Both the position numbers and the translations under genes were made by a program. 32,300 bases of DNA. Origin: Saprospiraceae bacterium (lineage in GTDB: Bacteria > Bacteroidota > Bacteroidia > Chitinophagales > Saprospiraceae). The first letter of the stretch is position 1, and every line of letters starts with the position of its first letter. The stretch is from contig JAIXOO010000042.1 in assembly GCA_027486765.1 (NCBI GenBank), positions 1-32,300 of the forward strand, written 5' to 3'. A model generated the notes under the pieces. It had not been told where the DNA came from, made no database searches, and saw nothing but the letters and a program-made list of their open reading frames with translations. Shown one piece after another: positions 1 to 10,017 of the stretch.

Positions 1-1185
1 CCTGCGCTGAACTTCAACGGCAAGGATACGATCCAGTACAAAGTATGTGATGCGGGTGGTTTGTGCGACACGGCTTACGTGATCATCACAGTTACCCCTG
101 TGAACGACAAACCAGTAGCATTGAATGATCCGGGTACTACCGAAGAAGATACACCAGTTACCATCTGTGTACTCCCCAATGACTCAGATGCAGAGGAGAC
201 ACTTTTGGCTAGTAATGTAATGATTCTTGACAATGCCAATCATGGAACTGGAGTATTTAATCCCACTACGGCGTGTGTCACTTATACGCCAAACACCAGT
301 TTTATTGGCCTCGATAGCATTCAATACAAAGTATGTGATTCGGGCGGCCTTTGTGATACCGCTTATGTAATCATCACCGTAACCCGCAAGTGTGCTACCA
401 TCGAAACCTGGGTATACCTGGAAGGAGCTGCGGTTACTCCAGATGGATCGGCAACTTACAGCTTGCCCATGCGCACAACCCTGAATAATCTGGGTCTGCT
501 GCCTGGTCAGATGTACAACGACTTTTTCTTTGGTACTCAGTACACGCCTGCCGGGCAACCTTACAGTGCAGCTCCCTGGAACTATGTTGGGAACGAAGGT
601 GATGCCTACGACTCAGACGAAATCCTGGCCAATGCCACCGCGAACTACCCAAGTACCGTAGTAGACTGGGTATTGGTTTCGTTGCGTGAGACTGCCAATG
701 GAACTGGTGGCCCTGCTTGTCAGGCTGCGGCCCTGCTGCACAACGACGGCCGGGTTGAGTTCATGACCGGATTTAAATGTTGTAACATGGATCTGAGCAA
801 GAGTTATTATGTAGTGATCGAACACCGCAATCACCTGATCGTAATGTCTCATGTGCCAGTGCCAATTGTCAATGGAAAAATCACTTATGATTTCCGCAAT
901 AAGCAAAGTTACATCAATGACCCACTCGGCTTTGGCGCTTTTTCAGGCCAGAAACAAATCATGACTGGCAAGTACGCCATGCTGGCTGGAAATGGAAACC
1001 AGACAACTACTACTGCTTCTGATACCGACATCAACTTTGATGACCGGAGTTTCTGGGAAACCTTGAATGGTTTGATTGCCAAATACCGGAATAGCGATTA
1101 CAATTTGAACGGGGATACCAACTTCAATGACCGGAGAACCTGGGAATTGAACAACGGTAAATTTACCAGTGTGCCTCGAAACTAA
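1..1185 (+). CDS. C-terminal part of a large secreted repeat protein (Ig/cadherin-like repeats, dockerin-like tail), 5' truncated by window
   Basis: The frame is open from base 1 with no start, so only the last 394 residues are visible. Two Ig/cadherin-like repeats of the bacterial surface-adhesin type are seen: the end of one (DTIQYKVCDAGGLCDTAY, bases 25-78) and a full one (about 100-390) that ends in nearly the same words. This family builds long extracellular stalks in Bacteroidota. After base 390 comes a unique domain (starts ETWVYLEGAAV), then two similar acidic loops, DTDINFDDRSFWE (from 1021) and GDTNFNDRRTWE (from 1111), which look like dockerin-type calcium-binding repeats. The protein stops at KFTSVPRN with no recognisable T9SS sorting tail. 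A terminator follows, so it is probably transcribed apart from the next giant gene. Export and surface location are inferred from the repeats; the exact function is unknown. Confidence 0.85.
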   Translation, partial: PALNFNGKDTIQYKVCDAGGLCDTAYVIITVTPVNDKPVALNDPGTTEEDTPVTICVLPNDSDAEETLLASNVMILDNANHGTGVFNPTTACVTYTPNTSFIGLDSIQYKVCDSGGLCDTAYVIITVTRKCATIETWVYLEGAAVTPDGSATYSLPMRTTLNNLGLLPGQMYNDFFFGTQYTPAGQPYSAAPWNYVGNEGDAYDSDEILANATANYPSTVVDWVLVSLRETANGTGGPACQAAALLHNDGRVEFMTGFKCCNMDLSKSYYVVIEHRNHLIVMSHVPVPIVNGKITYDFRNKQSYINDPLGFGAFSGQKQIMTGKYAMLAGNGNQTTTTASDTDINFDDRSFWETLNGLIAKYRNSDYNLNGDTNFNDRRTWELNNGKFTSVPRN

Positions 1186-1193
1186 AGTATTGA

Positions 1194-1235
1194 AAATCCT
1201 GGGGTTGAATTTGATTCGATCCCAGGATTTATTTT
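1194..1235 (+). terminator. Rho-independent terminator after the first surface-protein gene
   Basis: A 10-bp perfect inverted repeat, AAATCCTGGG (1194-1203) and CCCAGGATTT (1221-1230), with a 17-base loop, is followed by ATTTT. It begins 9 bases after the stop codon and separates the two giant surface-protein genes. Confidence 0.8.
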
Positions 1236-1280
1236 AAGTCTAATAATGATTTGTTTTCTCATGACAAAAGGCCTACGCAA

Positions 1281-4200
1281 ATGAGTAATTTCAGACGATT
1301 ATTTCAATCCAGTGTATTCAGTGTAGCACGAAAGTATACGCTGTTTTGCCTGTTTTTATGCATGGGTTGGTCGCTTTCGGCGCAACAACCCGTCATTACT
1401 ACACGTTTTGCAAATCCTCAGTACAACTGTACCACAGGAGAATACTGTCTGGATGTTGAATTCCAGTCAAACACGACCAATCAAAGTCTGTTTGGCATGA
1501 ATGTTCGCTTCTTTTACGATGACAGTGTATTGGAATTCGTCAATTTTCGCGATTTCCAAGGCGGGTATAGCGCGGTTGCTCCCAACCCTCCGATTATCAA
1601 TACTGGAAATAGCACCAGTGCTGCTACACTGTTCAACTTGACTGGTGCAGCCGAATTTATCAACGGTGCTGTTCAGTTGACCAATGAATCGGTACCGGCG
1701 ATAGTCATTTCCACAACTGGATGGACCAAACTTTTTCAGGTTTGTTTCACCGTGGATAATGCAGGATCCAACCCGGGTAACTTTTGCCCGAGTGTCATCT
1801 GGGATTTAATCTCACCTACCAGTGGCCCTGGTTTTTTAGCTGGAGATGATGGAGTTGTAATCACTGTTGTTGACCCAAGCCCTATGTTTGACTCAGCTCC
1901 AGCGATAGAAAATGTAGCACAATTCAACTGGATCGACGACGCAGCTGGTTCTACTATGCCTTACGGTGCCCCATCTCAAATTACCTGCATTTCCACACTT
2001 TGTGGTTCGTCGATTGCGATTGTGAAAACTGGCGTTTTGAACATGAATGTAGTAGCGCCTAACGCTGTAGCGAACCCAGGCGACGTGATTACATATGCCT
2101 TTACGGTAACCAACACGGGTAACGTGCCGCTGACGAATGTGAGTGTAAGCGACCCACTGGTAACGGTGGTAGGCGGTCCAATCGCAAGTTTGGCTCCCGG
2201 CGCTAGCGACAACACGACGTTCACCGCGAGCTACGTTATCACCCAGGCCAACATCAATGCTGGTGGGGTGACCAACCAGGCTACGGCGACAGGTACCCCT
2301 CCGACGGGCCCGAATGTAACGGACTTGTCCGATAACAACAGCCCACTGGAGAATGATCCTACTGTAACGCCAATTCCAAACGCTCCATCGATTGCGATTG
2401 TGAAAACGGGCGCTCTGAACATGAATGTGGTAGCGCCTAACGCTGTAGCGAACCCAGGCGACGTGATTACGTATGCCTTTACGGTGACCAATACGGGTAA
2501 CGTGCCGCTGACGAATGTGAGTGTAAGCGACCCACTGGTAACGGTGGTAGGTGGTCCAATCGCAAGTTTGGCTCCCGGCGCTAGCGACAACACGACGTTC
2601 ACCGCGAGCTACGTTATCACCCAGGCCGACGTCAATGCTGGTGGGGTGACCAACCAGGCCACGGCGAAAGGTACCCCTCCGACGGGCCCGGATGTAACGG
2701 ACTTGTCCGACAACAACAGCCCGCTGGAGAATGATCCCACGGTGACGCCAATTCCAAACGCTCCATCGATTGCGATTGTGAAAACGGGTAGTTACAATGT
2801 AAATACAGGTGTGATCACCTACACGTACACTGCAACGAATACAGGAAATGTACCTTTGTACGATATAACGGTTACTGAACAAGTAGGTATGTTCACAGGT
2901 ACAGGTACGCTGCCTACGCCAAGTTATGTGAGCGGTGGCGCTTTCCTTGGCGGAAATGCCGGGGTTAGAGACCTAGCTGTGGGCGCAACCATAACCTTCA
3001 GTGCAACGTATACTGTCACCCAGGCCGACATCAGTGCTGGAGTAGTAACGAACCAAGCCTTAGCTGCCGGGACTCCCCCAGTAGGACCAGGTGTGACGGA
3101 TTTGTCAGATGATGACTCTATCCTCGAGGATGAGCCCACCGATACACCCGTTGATGGTAATCCTAACTTGGGAATAGTCAAAATCGGTGTCTATGATGCC
3201 AATAACGGGAGTATCACTTATACTTATACGGTAACGAATACAGGGAATGTGACCTTGTTTGACATCAATGTTACTGAAAACGCTGGTACTTTCACCGGTA
3301 CAGGTACTCTGCCCCTGCCAATCTACGTTAGTGGAGGCGCAAACTTGGATGGGGATGGGGATGCTGCGGATCTTGCCCCAGGGGCAAGTCTGGTTTTCAG
3401 CGCTACATATACTGCTACTTCTGCCGATTTAGCCGCAGGTCAGGTAACCAACCAGGCTACGGCCAGGGGGACCGATCCATCAGGAGGTCCAGTAACTGAT
3501 TTATCCGACGATACAAGCCCGCTAGAGGGGGAAGATGACCCAACAGTAACACCACTTTCAACATCTTGTAGCTGTTTAGAGGTTACGGTTACCTTGGATG
3601 CTGACTGCAAATTCACGCTTACCCCTACCATCATCTCGCCCAATTGTACTGGAGGTACAGTGCGTGTGATGGATAACGATCAATCTAACGGAGGCATCAT
3701 TGATTGCGCTGGAGTCTGGACTTATGGCCTTTTTGACAATGCTGGCAAGCTCATCTGCTGGGGTAAAGTAACTGCCGAAGACAAAACTGCACCAGTTCTG
3801 GTGTGTGCTCCTGCTGATGTTACTTTGGATTGCTACGATGTGAACTATGTATTGAACAATCACCGGACGATTGGTAATGTAGGAACGACTAGCTCTCCAC
3901 GTCCTGCTGCAATAAGCAGTCAGACTATCAACAATGCGGAAGGAACTTCTACCTTGCCTGCTGGGCCATGTAGCCTACCATCAAGCATGTTGGTTTCTGA
4001 CAACATCACAAACTTAGGTTATGCTTACTTCAAAGACAACTGCTTCAGCTGCGGTTGCCGCGTAACGCTGAAGTGGAGCGACAAAGTGGTTTTCTACTCT
4101 TGTGAAGACATGAAGACCAACGGTGGTATTTATGCCAAGATCGAGCGCGAATGGGTAGCTACCGACTGCAATGGCATGCGCAGCTCTTACACTCAGGATA

Positions 4201-7200
4201 TCTTCTTCACTCGTCCAGAATTGACGGGAGACTTCACCTGGGCAGGCGATGGCACAAGCGCTCCAGCTGATGATGAGTATGACTGGACTGTGACCTACAA
4301 TTCTTGTACTCCAGACAAGAGCCTGATCAAGAAAAAAGATGTTACGCCACGCATCTGCAGCCCGTTCAAGAATGTTGATGGTAGCGATCGTTGCTTCTAC
4401 ATCGACGAAGTTGGGTGCAACTACTCTGTACAGATCAAAGACACTGAGTTCCCAATTTGTGGTGGCAAAGGTTTGAAGATCGACCGCGAAATGTACATCT
4501 TTGATTGGTGTGCTGGTGGTATTGTAGATACCTTCCACATCCTGATTAAGATTGGCGACTTTGAGGGACCAAGCCTGGAATATGCGCACCATGCACCGAA
4601 TGCCCTGTCTACTGGGCCAATGGATTGCACGGCAGCCTTCCCGATTAGTGCCGCAGGCATCAAATCGACCTTCGGGGTAGAAGTGAAGGACAACTGTGGC
4701 GTAGCCAATGTATCGGTCAGTGTGAAAACCAAAGACCGCTATGTGAAAGGGATTTTGGTGGGCCCCAACACCTGGGAACAAGTAGAATACGCCGTGATGA
4801 ATGGCATGATGACTGGCTTACCAGTAGGCCGTCACCGCCTGATCATTGATGCCTACGATGGTTGTTACAATGCAACCCGTGATTCCTTCGAATTTGAGGT
4901 GGTCGACAAGATCGCTCCAGTGATGAAGTGTGACGACGATCTGCATGTAACCCTCAGCAATGCCAACGGCTACACAAATGGCTATGCCCAAGTAAATGCT
5001 GCCGACATTGACGAAGGTAGCTGGGACAACTGCAAACTGGCCTGGGTGCGGGTACGCCGCAATGTACCTGAAAACTGTACTGCTAGCTTCATCGCCAAGG
5101 GTTATGACAGCAACGGAAACGGCAAGCTGGACCCAATGCCTGCTGATGGTGACTGGTCGAAGGCCGACGGTTTTGACATCAACGGGGATGGAGATCTGGC
5201 TGATTTTGGTGAAACCTTCATCTTGAAAGAGGGTAAACTGATGACGCCACTACAAGACATTGTAGAGTTCTTCTGCTGTGACTTGAGCGAACGGGTAACG
5301 ATCGAACTCTGGGGTGAAGACACCAGTGGCAACCGCAACTTCTGCTGGAATGACCTCCTGTTGGAAGACAAGGTAACGCCAACTTGTATCGCACCTTGGG
5401 ATGTGACCATCTATTGTGATGACAAAGGTTTGGAAAAGATCGATGACCGCACCGCTTCCGCAGCCATCTGGGGTGATGTGACGGTGAGCAGTGGCGCCGA
5501 TTGTGCTGTGCTGGACATCGTGTACAGCACTGTGAAATCCTTGAAGTGTGGCGCTGGCTACATCGACCGGATCTGGACCTTGACCAAACAAACAGTCAAA
5601 GGGCCGATCACAATCACCTGCAAGCAACGCATCAAAATTCTGCCAGTACGCGAGTACAACATTTGTTTCCCTAAGGACATCTCTGCGGATTGCAAAACGC
5701 CAATCATCGACACTGTAATCGTCGACGAATTGGGCTGCGATATCCTGGCGGTGAATGTGACGGACAAACGTTACGATGCATCTGATGATGAGTGCTATAA
5801 AATCTTCCGTACGTATACTGTGATCAACTGGTGTGCTTATGATGATCGTTGTGGCGACCCAATGGCTGCTTCCAACGTTTACGTAGTAGATCGTGCAACT
5901 TTTGGCAACTATGGCAAAGCGCCATTGTATGTATTGGTTCGTGACCGCTTGGACAACAAAAGGGATGGCATTGAAGAGTTCTACCTCTCCAAGGACCTGA
6001 TCCATGCTAACGCTGATGACATTAGCTTCAATCCTCCTTTCTGTGATGTGTCAGGTGACCACCACCACAGCTTCATGTATACCCAGATCATCAAGGTGTA
6101 CGACGAAGAGCGTCCAGTGGTTACTGGCATCCGCGATACCTTCTGTACTGATCCAGCCGCATGTTCAGCGAGCATCACCAAGGTGGTGACGATCAAGGAC
6201 AACTGTACGGATAAAGTAGAGTTGGAACGTGGCATGTTGATGATTGCACCCTTCCAGACCCTGGATGCGGGCAAGATGATCATGTATGCTACACCACGTT
6301 GGAGTGTGAAAGAGCTGACTGGTGGTCAGTTTGAAATCAAAGTAGCCAACCTTCCCGAAGGACTTCACGACTTGATCGTAGTAGGCCGCGATGAATGTGG
6401 CAACCTGAGTGTAGCGACCCGGATTCCATTCCTGGTCAAAGATTGCAAGGCTCCAGCACCGATCTGTATCAATGGCTTGAGCACCGAACTGATGCCTGAT
6501 GGCAATGGCGGTGGCATGATGGCAGTATGGGCTTCTGACTTCGTAGCATCGAAGATTTACGATTGCAACGGTCAAGGCCCGGAAACGAAAGATGGTTTGA
6601 AACTGGTTACCAAGTACTCTCTGAACCGGGTAGGTTCTCCAGTAGTAGCTACTCAAACGAGCATCAATTTGACTTGTGCCGACAAAGGCAAGGTTGTTTT
6701 AGTCGAGCTCCATGCTTGGGATGAAGCAGGTAACCACGACTTCTGTGTAACTTTCATTGAAGTACAGGACAACCGCAATGTTTGTGTAGGCAGCGTAGCT
6801 GCAGGAGAGATCAGCGGGGTAATCACCACTGATGACTTGAAACCCGTTTTGGGTGTCAACGTCGACCTGAGCGGCGGCGCACAAATGAACCAGAATACTG
6901 GTTCCAACGGAGTCTACCTCTTCGGCAACCTGACTAAGGAAAGCGACTACACGGTGAGCCCACAACTGGACAAAGACCACATCAATGGCGTATCAACCTT
7001 CGACCTGGTTCAAATCCAGAAACACATCCTGGGTTCCAAGGTGATTGACAATCCCTACCGGATGATCGCAGCGGACGTGAACAACTCCAAGTCGATCTCA
7101 ACCCTGGACATGATCCAGATTCGGAAGTTGATTCTGAACATCGATACTAAGTTCACGAGTGTACCAAGCTGGAAGTTTGTAGATGCAACTTACAAGTTCC

Positions 7201-8045
7201 CTGATCCTGCCAACCCATGGTCGGCACAGTTCCCTGAAGTAGTGAATGTGAATGACCTGGAAGGCAAGGTGAAGGCCGATTTCATCGCCATCAAGATGGG
7301 GGATGTAAGTGGCAATGCCAGCACCAGCGGAGCGGTGGCCGTGGAAACGCGCAGCGACAAAGCCATGATCATCTCTACGGATGAGCAACAACTGCAAAAG
7401 GGAGAAAACTACACCATCGTATTCAAAGCCAAAGATCTGGCCAAAATTCAGGGTTATCAGTTCACGCTGAACATCGATCCTAGCCTGGCTACCATCGAAG
7501 GCATTGACTACACCGGAGTAATGAAAGCAGATAACTTCGGGATTTTCGCCCAAAGTGGAATGATCACTACTTCCTTCGTACGGGCACCCCTCACGGGTGC
7601 CCCCGCAGGGAGCGCCGAAGGAGAGACCATCCTATTTACGCTCAAACTGAAGGCCGAATCCAATACCGCCCTTAGTAGAGCACTAATACTGAACAGTCGC
7701 CTGACCAACATTGAGGCTTACAACCAATCCGACGAAGTAATGGGTGTCCAACTGGCCTTTGGAGCAAAAGCTGTCGCCGAGCGCGTTGCCCTGCACCAAA
7801 ACGTCCCCAACCCATTCTCCGAAGAAACCGCAGTGAGTTTTTACCTGACTCAGGCCGCGAAGGCTGTATTGACTATTCGCGATGTGAAAGGTGCTTTGAT
7901 TTACCGAGTAGAAGGCAATTACGCCAAAGGCAACAATCAGCTGAGCATTAAGCAAGAACAGCTTAAAGCCAGTGGTGTGTTGTACTATACCTTGGAGACT
8001 GCGGACTTTACCGACACCAAGAAGATGGTGTTGCTGCAAAAATAA
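1281..8045 (+). CDS. Giant secreted multidomain protein: DUF11-type repeats, dockerin/cohesin-like segments, T9SS type A sorting tail
   Basis: 2254 residues from the ATG at 1281. The frame is also open from a TTG at 1251, but the ATG directly precedes a good signal peptide (hydrophobic LFCLFLCMGW, cleavage near LSAQ|Q), so it is preferred. Order: a cohesin-like beta domain (residues about 30-220); four DUF11/DUF7507-like repeats (244-369, 370-495, 496-628, 629-760), each starting near S-I-A-I-V-K-T-G; a long Cys-rich region with HYR-like phrases such as DKTAPVLVC and DKIAPVMKC (about 760-1840); a carboxypeptidase-regulatory-like fold from GEISGVITTDD (about 1843); a dockerin type I-like pair (DLVQIQKHILG and AADVNNSKSISTLDMIQIRK, about 1905-1955); a second cohesin-like stretch (about 2040-2150); and a C-terminal T9SS type A domain with NVPNPFSEET and MVLLQK. 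It should leave through T9SS and be anchored at the surface or released. It may act as an adhesin or matrix scaffold; the ligand is unknown. Confidence 0.92.
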   Translation: MSNFRRLFQSSVFSVARKYTLFCLFLCMGWSLSAQQPVITTRFANPQYNCTTGEYCLDVEFQSNTTNQSLFGMNVRFFYDDSVLEFVNFRDFQGGYSAVAPNPPIINTGNSTSAATLFNLTGAAEFINGAVQLTNESVPAIVISTTGWTKLFQVCFTVDNAGSNPGNFCPSVIWDLISPTSGPGFLAGDDGVVITVVDPSPMFDSAPAIENVAQFNWIDDAAGSTMPYGAPSQITCISTLCGSSIAIVKTGVLNMNVVAPNAVANPGDVITYAFTVTNTGNVPLTNVSVSDPLVTVVGGPIASLAPGASDNTTFTASYVITQANINAGGVTNQATATGTPPTGPNVTDLSDNNSPLENDPTVTPIPNAPSIAIVKTGALNMNVVAPNAVANPGDVITYAFTVTNTGNVPLTNVSVSDPLVTVVGGPIASLAPGASDNTTFTASYVITQADVNAGGVTNQATAKGTPPTGPDVTDLSDNNSPLENDPTVTPIPNAPSIAIVKTGSYNVNTGVITYTYTATNTGNVPLYDITVTEQVGMFTGTGTLPTPSYVSGGAFLGGNAGVRDLAVGATITFSATYTVTQADISAGVVTNQALAAGTPPVGPGVTDLSDDDSILEDEPTDTPVDGNPNLGIVKIGVYDANNGSITYTYTVTNTGNVTLFDINVTENAGTFTGTGTLPLPIYVSGGANLDGDGDAADLAPGASLVFSATYTATSADLAAGQVTNQATARGTDPSGGPVTDLSDDTSPLEGEDDPTVTPLSTSCSCLEVTVTLDADCKFTLTPTIISPNCTGGTVRVMDNDQSNGGIIDCAGVWTYGLFDNAGKLICWGKVTAEDKTAPVLVCAPADVTLDCYDVNYVLNNHRTIGNVGTTSSPRPAAISSQTINNAEGTSTLPAGPCSLPSSMLVSDNITNLGYAYFKDNCFSCGCRVTLKWSDKVVFYSCEDMKTNGGIYAKIEREWVATDCNGMRSSYTQDIFFTRPELTGDFTWAGDGTSAPADDEYDWTVTYNSCTPDKSLIKKKDVTPRICSPFKNVDGSDRCFYIDEVGCNYSVQIKDTEFPICGGKGLKIDREMYIFDWCAGGIVDTFHILIKIGDFEGPSLEYAHHAPNALSTGPMDCTAAFPISAAGIKSTFGVEVKDNCGVANVSVSVKTKDRYVKGILVGPNTWEQVEYAVMNGMMTGLPVGRHRLIIDAYDGCYNATRDSFEFEVVDKIAPVMKCDDDLHVTLSNANGYTNGYAQVNAADIDEGSWDNCKLAWVRVRRNVPENCTASFIAKGYDSNGNGKLDPMPADGDWSKADGFDINGDGDLADFGETFILKEGKLMTPLQDIVEFFCCDLSERVTIELWGEDTSGNRNFCWNDLLLEDKVTPTCIAPWDVTIYCDDKGLEKIDDRTASAAIWGDVTVSSGADCAVLDIVYSTVKSLKCGAGYIDRIWTLTKQTVKGPITITCKQRIKILPVREYNICFPKDISADCKTPIIDTVIVDELGCDILAVNVTDKRYDASDDECYKIFRTYTVINWCAYDDRCGDPMAASNVYVVDRATFGNYGKAPLYVLVRDRLDNKRDGIEEFYLSKDLIHANADDISFNPPFCDVSGDHHHSFMYTQIIKVYDEERPVVTGIRDTFCTDPAACSASITKVVTIKDNCTDKVELERGMLMIAPFQTLDAGKMIMYATPRWSVKELTGGQFEIKVANLPEGLHDLIVVGRDECGNLSVATRIPFLVKDCKAPAPICINGLSTELMPDGNGGGMMAVWASDFVASKIYDCNGQGPETKDGLKLVTKYSLNRVGSPVVATQTSINLTCADKGKVVLVELHAWDEAGNHDFCVTFIEVQDNRNVCVGSVAAGEISGVITTDDLKPVLGVNVDLSGGAQMNQNTGSNGVYLFGNLTKESDYTVSPQLDKDHINGVSTFDLVQIQKHILGSKVIDNPYRMIAADVNNSKSISTLDMIQIRKLILNIDTKFTSVPSWKFVDATYKFPDPANPWSAQFPEVVNVNDLEGKVKADFIAIKMGDVSGNASTSGAVAVETRSDKAMIISTDEQQLQKGENYTIVFKAKDLAKIQGYQFTLNIDPSLATIEGIDYTGVMKADNFGIFAQSGMITTSFVRAPLTGAPAGSAEGETILFTLKLKAESNTALSRALILNSRLTNIEAYNQSDEVMGVQLAFGAKAVAERVALHQNVPNPFSEETAVSFYLTQAAKAVLTIRDVKGALIYRVEGNYAKGNNQLSIKQEQLKASGVLYYTLETADFTDTKKMVLLQK
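2010..3558 (+). repeat. Four tandem DUF11-type coding repeats; the first two nearly identical (period 378 bp)
   Basis: Units start at 2010, 2388, 2766 and 3165. Units 1 and 2 are exactly 378 bases each, and their 126-residue products differ at only five positions. Units 3 (399 bases) and 4 are clearly older copies. All units keep the reading frame. The near identity of the first pair at the DNA level implies a recent duplication or gene conversion. Confidence 0.9.
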
Positions 8046-8053
8046 ATTGAATA

Positions 8054-8113
8054 GGAGGGAGGACATTTTCTTAAAGAGACGATGTCCTCCTCCTTAAAGA
8101 GCGTTTTTTTTTT
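8054..8113 (+). terminator. Rho-independent-like terminator after the giant T9SS protein
   Basis: GGAGGGAGGACAT (8054-8066) pairs with ATGTCCTCCTCC (8082-8093), leaving one bulged G. A run of ten T lies at 8104-8113, ten bases after the stem, which is somewhat far for a classical terminator. It starts 9 bases after the stop codon. Confidence 0.6.
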
Positions 8114-8130
8114 ATGAGAATTTATTTTGT

Positions 8131-8161
8131 AAGGGGAGGGACTCTGTTTCCTCCCTTTTTT
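8131..8161 (+). terminator. Second, tandem rho-independent terminator
   Basis: GGGAGG (8134-8139) pairs with CCTCCC (8150-8155), the stem can extend into AA/TT on the outside, and six T follow directly (8156-8161). It lies just downstream of the first hairpin, in the same direction, as a back-up stop. Confidence 0.6.
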
Positions 8162-8376
8162 AAGGTTCAAATTAATTTGGCAAAGAAGTGTAATGCTGAC
8201 AAGCTAAATAAACAGCGGCCTTATTGTTCGGAAAGTGATTATGATTCATATGGTCGGTCGCCTGATTTTCAGGCTGCCCTTTTTTTAGAGCAGCAAAGCA
8301 ATGGTTGTGGGACTTTGATTAACAAACGATAAATAAGCATGAGCATAAGTTACGCGTAATAACTGTTTGGTACTTT
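8162..8376. other. Intergenic stretch between convergent genes
   Basis: Bases 8046-8376 hold no convincing gene. Apart from the two hairpins at 8054-8161, the remainder shows only a 10-base perfect palindrome TTACGCGTAA at 8350-8359. No T-run suitable for ending the leftward sulfatase transcript was found. Confidence 0.5.
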
Positions 8377-9972
8377 TTACCGTTTTGGCAATACATAGTG
8401 GCTTTTTGCCCAGGCATTCCATTTTTCATTCAGTTCTTGCACCAAAACTGGATATCGCCCTGCCAAATCATGCTGTTCGGTCCGGTCTTTTTTGAGATCA
8501 TACAATTGCCAGTTGGCGTCTTCAAGCGATTTTACTGCTTTAAAATCGCCTTTGCGAATGGCACAATAACCCTGGTGCTCCCAAAACAAATAAGGCCTGC
8601 TTTGCACATTGCCCGTTTTTAGGTTATCGACCAGGCTCAGGCCTTCCAGTTTTTGAATAGGCTTCCCCTCGTGAAAGGTGCTTGGGTAGCTTGTTCCACT
8701 CAATTGCAGCAGGGTAGGCATAATGTCGATCAGGTGAGCAACTTGATTGCTAAACTTGCCCCGTTGTGATTTGATCAAGCGTGGATAATGGGCAATCATG
8801 GGGGTGGCTATACCCCCTTCATAAGGTTTGACTTTGTATTCAAAAAAAGGAGTATTAGAGGCGTTGGCCCATCCGATGCCATAAGAAACGCTCCCACTGT
8901 AGTTGGGATCATTGATGCGTTGAAAGGGCTGGCTTCCCAGTTCGTGGTAATTTTCGGCACAGGCACCATTGTCGGATAGGAACAATATCAAGGTATTGTC
9001 CATTTGACGCTTTTGTTCAAGGTGGCGCAACAACTTGCCGATATTGGCATCAACTGCATAGACCTGGGCTGCATAAACCGCCATTCGGTAGGCTACACTA
9101 TCTTGTTCATTTTGGGAGAGTTGATCCCAGGGGCGCACCCTTTTGTCACGTGCTGATAAAGCCCAATTCGGGTCAATCAAACCCATTTGCACTTGTTTGC
9201 TCAAACGTTTATTGCGGACAACATCCCAGCCTTGGTGGTAACTGTCCTTAAATTTGGCAATATCAGCAGGCTTGGCGTGTAGAGGCCAATGGGGGGCATT
9301 GTAGGCCATGTAGAGGAAAAAGGGCTTGTCGTCCTTTTGCTCCTGTAAAAACCGCAGGGCCTGATCCGTAAATGCATCGGTGGTATAATAATTGGGGTCG
9401 TTTGGTGGATCCAGTTTTTGGTTATCGGCCCAAAGGCCACGCCCCCCTTGTGGTTTGAAGTAGCTGCTAGCACCAGCCAAATGGCCGTAATACCGATCGA
9501 AGCCTCGTTGCAGAGGCCTTTTTTCTGCACCATGCATACCTACATGCCACTTGCCCACCATGTACGTATGGTAATCCTGGGTTTTTAATACTTCTGCCAG
9601 AGTGACGCAATTGCGGTTGAGAAAACCTTGATAACCATAGGTGCCCCATTGATGCTGATCAGGGCTTTCGGGGTCTTCGGCCATATGGCCAACCCCCGTC
9701 TGATGGGGATAAAGGCCAGTGAGCAAAGAGGCGCGGGTAGGACAACAACGGCCGGTGTTGTAAAATTGCTTGAATCGCAATCCATTTTTTGCCAATCGAT
9801 CCAGGTTGGGGGTAGGGATTTCGCCCCCGTAGGGCCCAATGTCGCTCCAGCCCATGTCATCTACCATAATCAGAACGATGTTGGGCGGGCTTTTGGGGCG
9901 CGATGATTCAGATGGTATACTCCAAAAGCTTAGACTGAGGAGGAAGGCAAAAGAATGTTGCTTAAGGCTCAT
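8377..9972 (-). CDS. S1-type sulfatase (arylsulfatase family), exported
   Basis: 531 residues. It hydrolyses sulfate esters, probably on sulfated polysaccharides or other organic sulfates; the substrate cannot be read from the sequence. The N-terminus is hydrophobic (FAFLLSLSFW), so export to the periplasm is likely. The metal-binding start of the alkaline-phosphatase fold is IVLIMVDDMGWSD (D38, D39). The active-site motif CCPTRASLLTG begins at C76 and fits C-x-P-x-R, meaning C76 would be converted to formylglycine; a Cys-type enzyme needs a maturase, and none is in this window. Other family signs are GKWHVG, the LSDNGA segment and PYLFWEHQG. Length is normal. It lies 45 bases downstream of the FAH gene on the same strand and could be the last gene of that transcript. 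The substrate class is open. Confidence 0.93.
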   Translation of the reverse strand: MSLKQHSFAFLLSLSFWSIPSESSRPKSPPNIVLIMVDDMGWSDIGPYGGEIPTPNLDRLAKNGLRFKQFYNTGRCCPTRASLLTGLYPHQTGVGHMAEDPESPDQHQWGTYGYQGFLNRNCVTLAEVLKTQDYHTYMVGKWHVGMHGAEKRPLQRGFDRYYGHLAGASSYFKPQGGRGLWADNQKLDPPNDPNYYTTDAFTDQALRFLQEQKDDKPFFLYMAYNAPHWPLHAKPADIAKFKDSYHQGWDVVRNKRLSKQVQMGLIDPNWALSARDKRVRPWDQLSQNEQDSVAYRMAVYAAQVYAVDANIGKLLRHLEQKRQMDNTLILFLSDNGACAENYHELGSQPFQRINDPNYSGSVSYGIGWANASNTPFFEYKVKPYEGGIATPMIAHYPRLIKSQRGKFSNQVAHLIDIMPTLLQLSGTSYPSTFHEGKPIQKLEGLSLVDNLKTGNVQSRPYLFWEHQGYCAIRKGDFKAVKSLEDANWQLYDLKKDRTEQHDLAGRYPVLVQELNEKWNAWAKSHYVLPKR

Positions 9973-10017
9973 AGGTGGCGCGATTAAAATTTATCTGTGC
10001 CGATTTGCTTACTCCTT

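Noticed and set aside
1893-2882. Long minus-strand open frames opposite the DUF11 repeats
   Set aside because: They mirror the tandem repeats of the plus-strand protein, have Arg/His/Tyr-rich unlikely compositions and no recognisable motif; they are antisense shadows.
8114-8332. Plus-strand 72-residue frame downstream of the giant gene
   Set aside because: It begins inside the tandem terminators and crosses the second hairpin; no family resemblance or ribosome binding site was seen.
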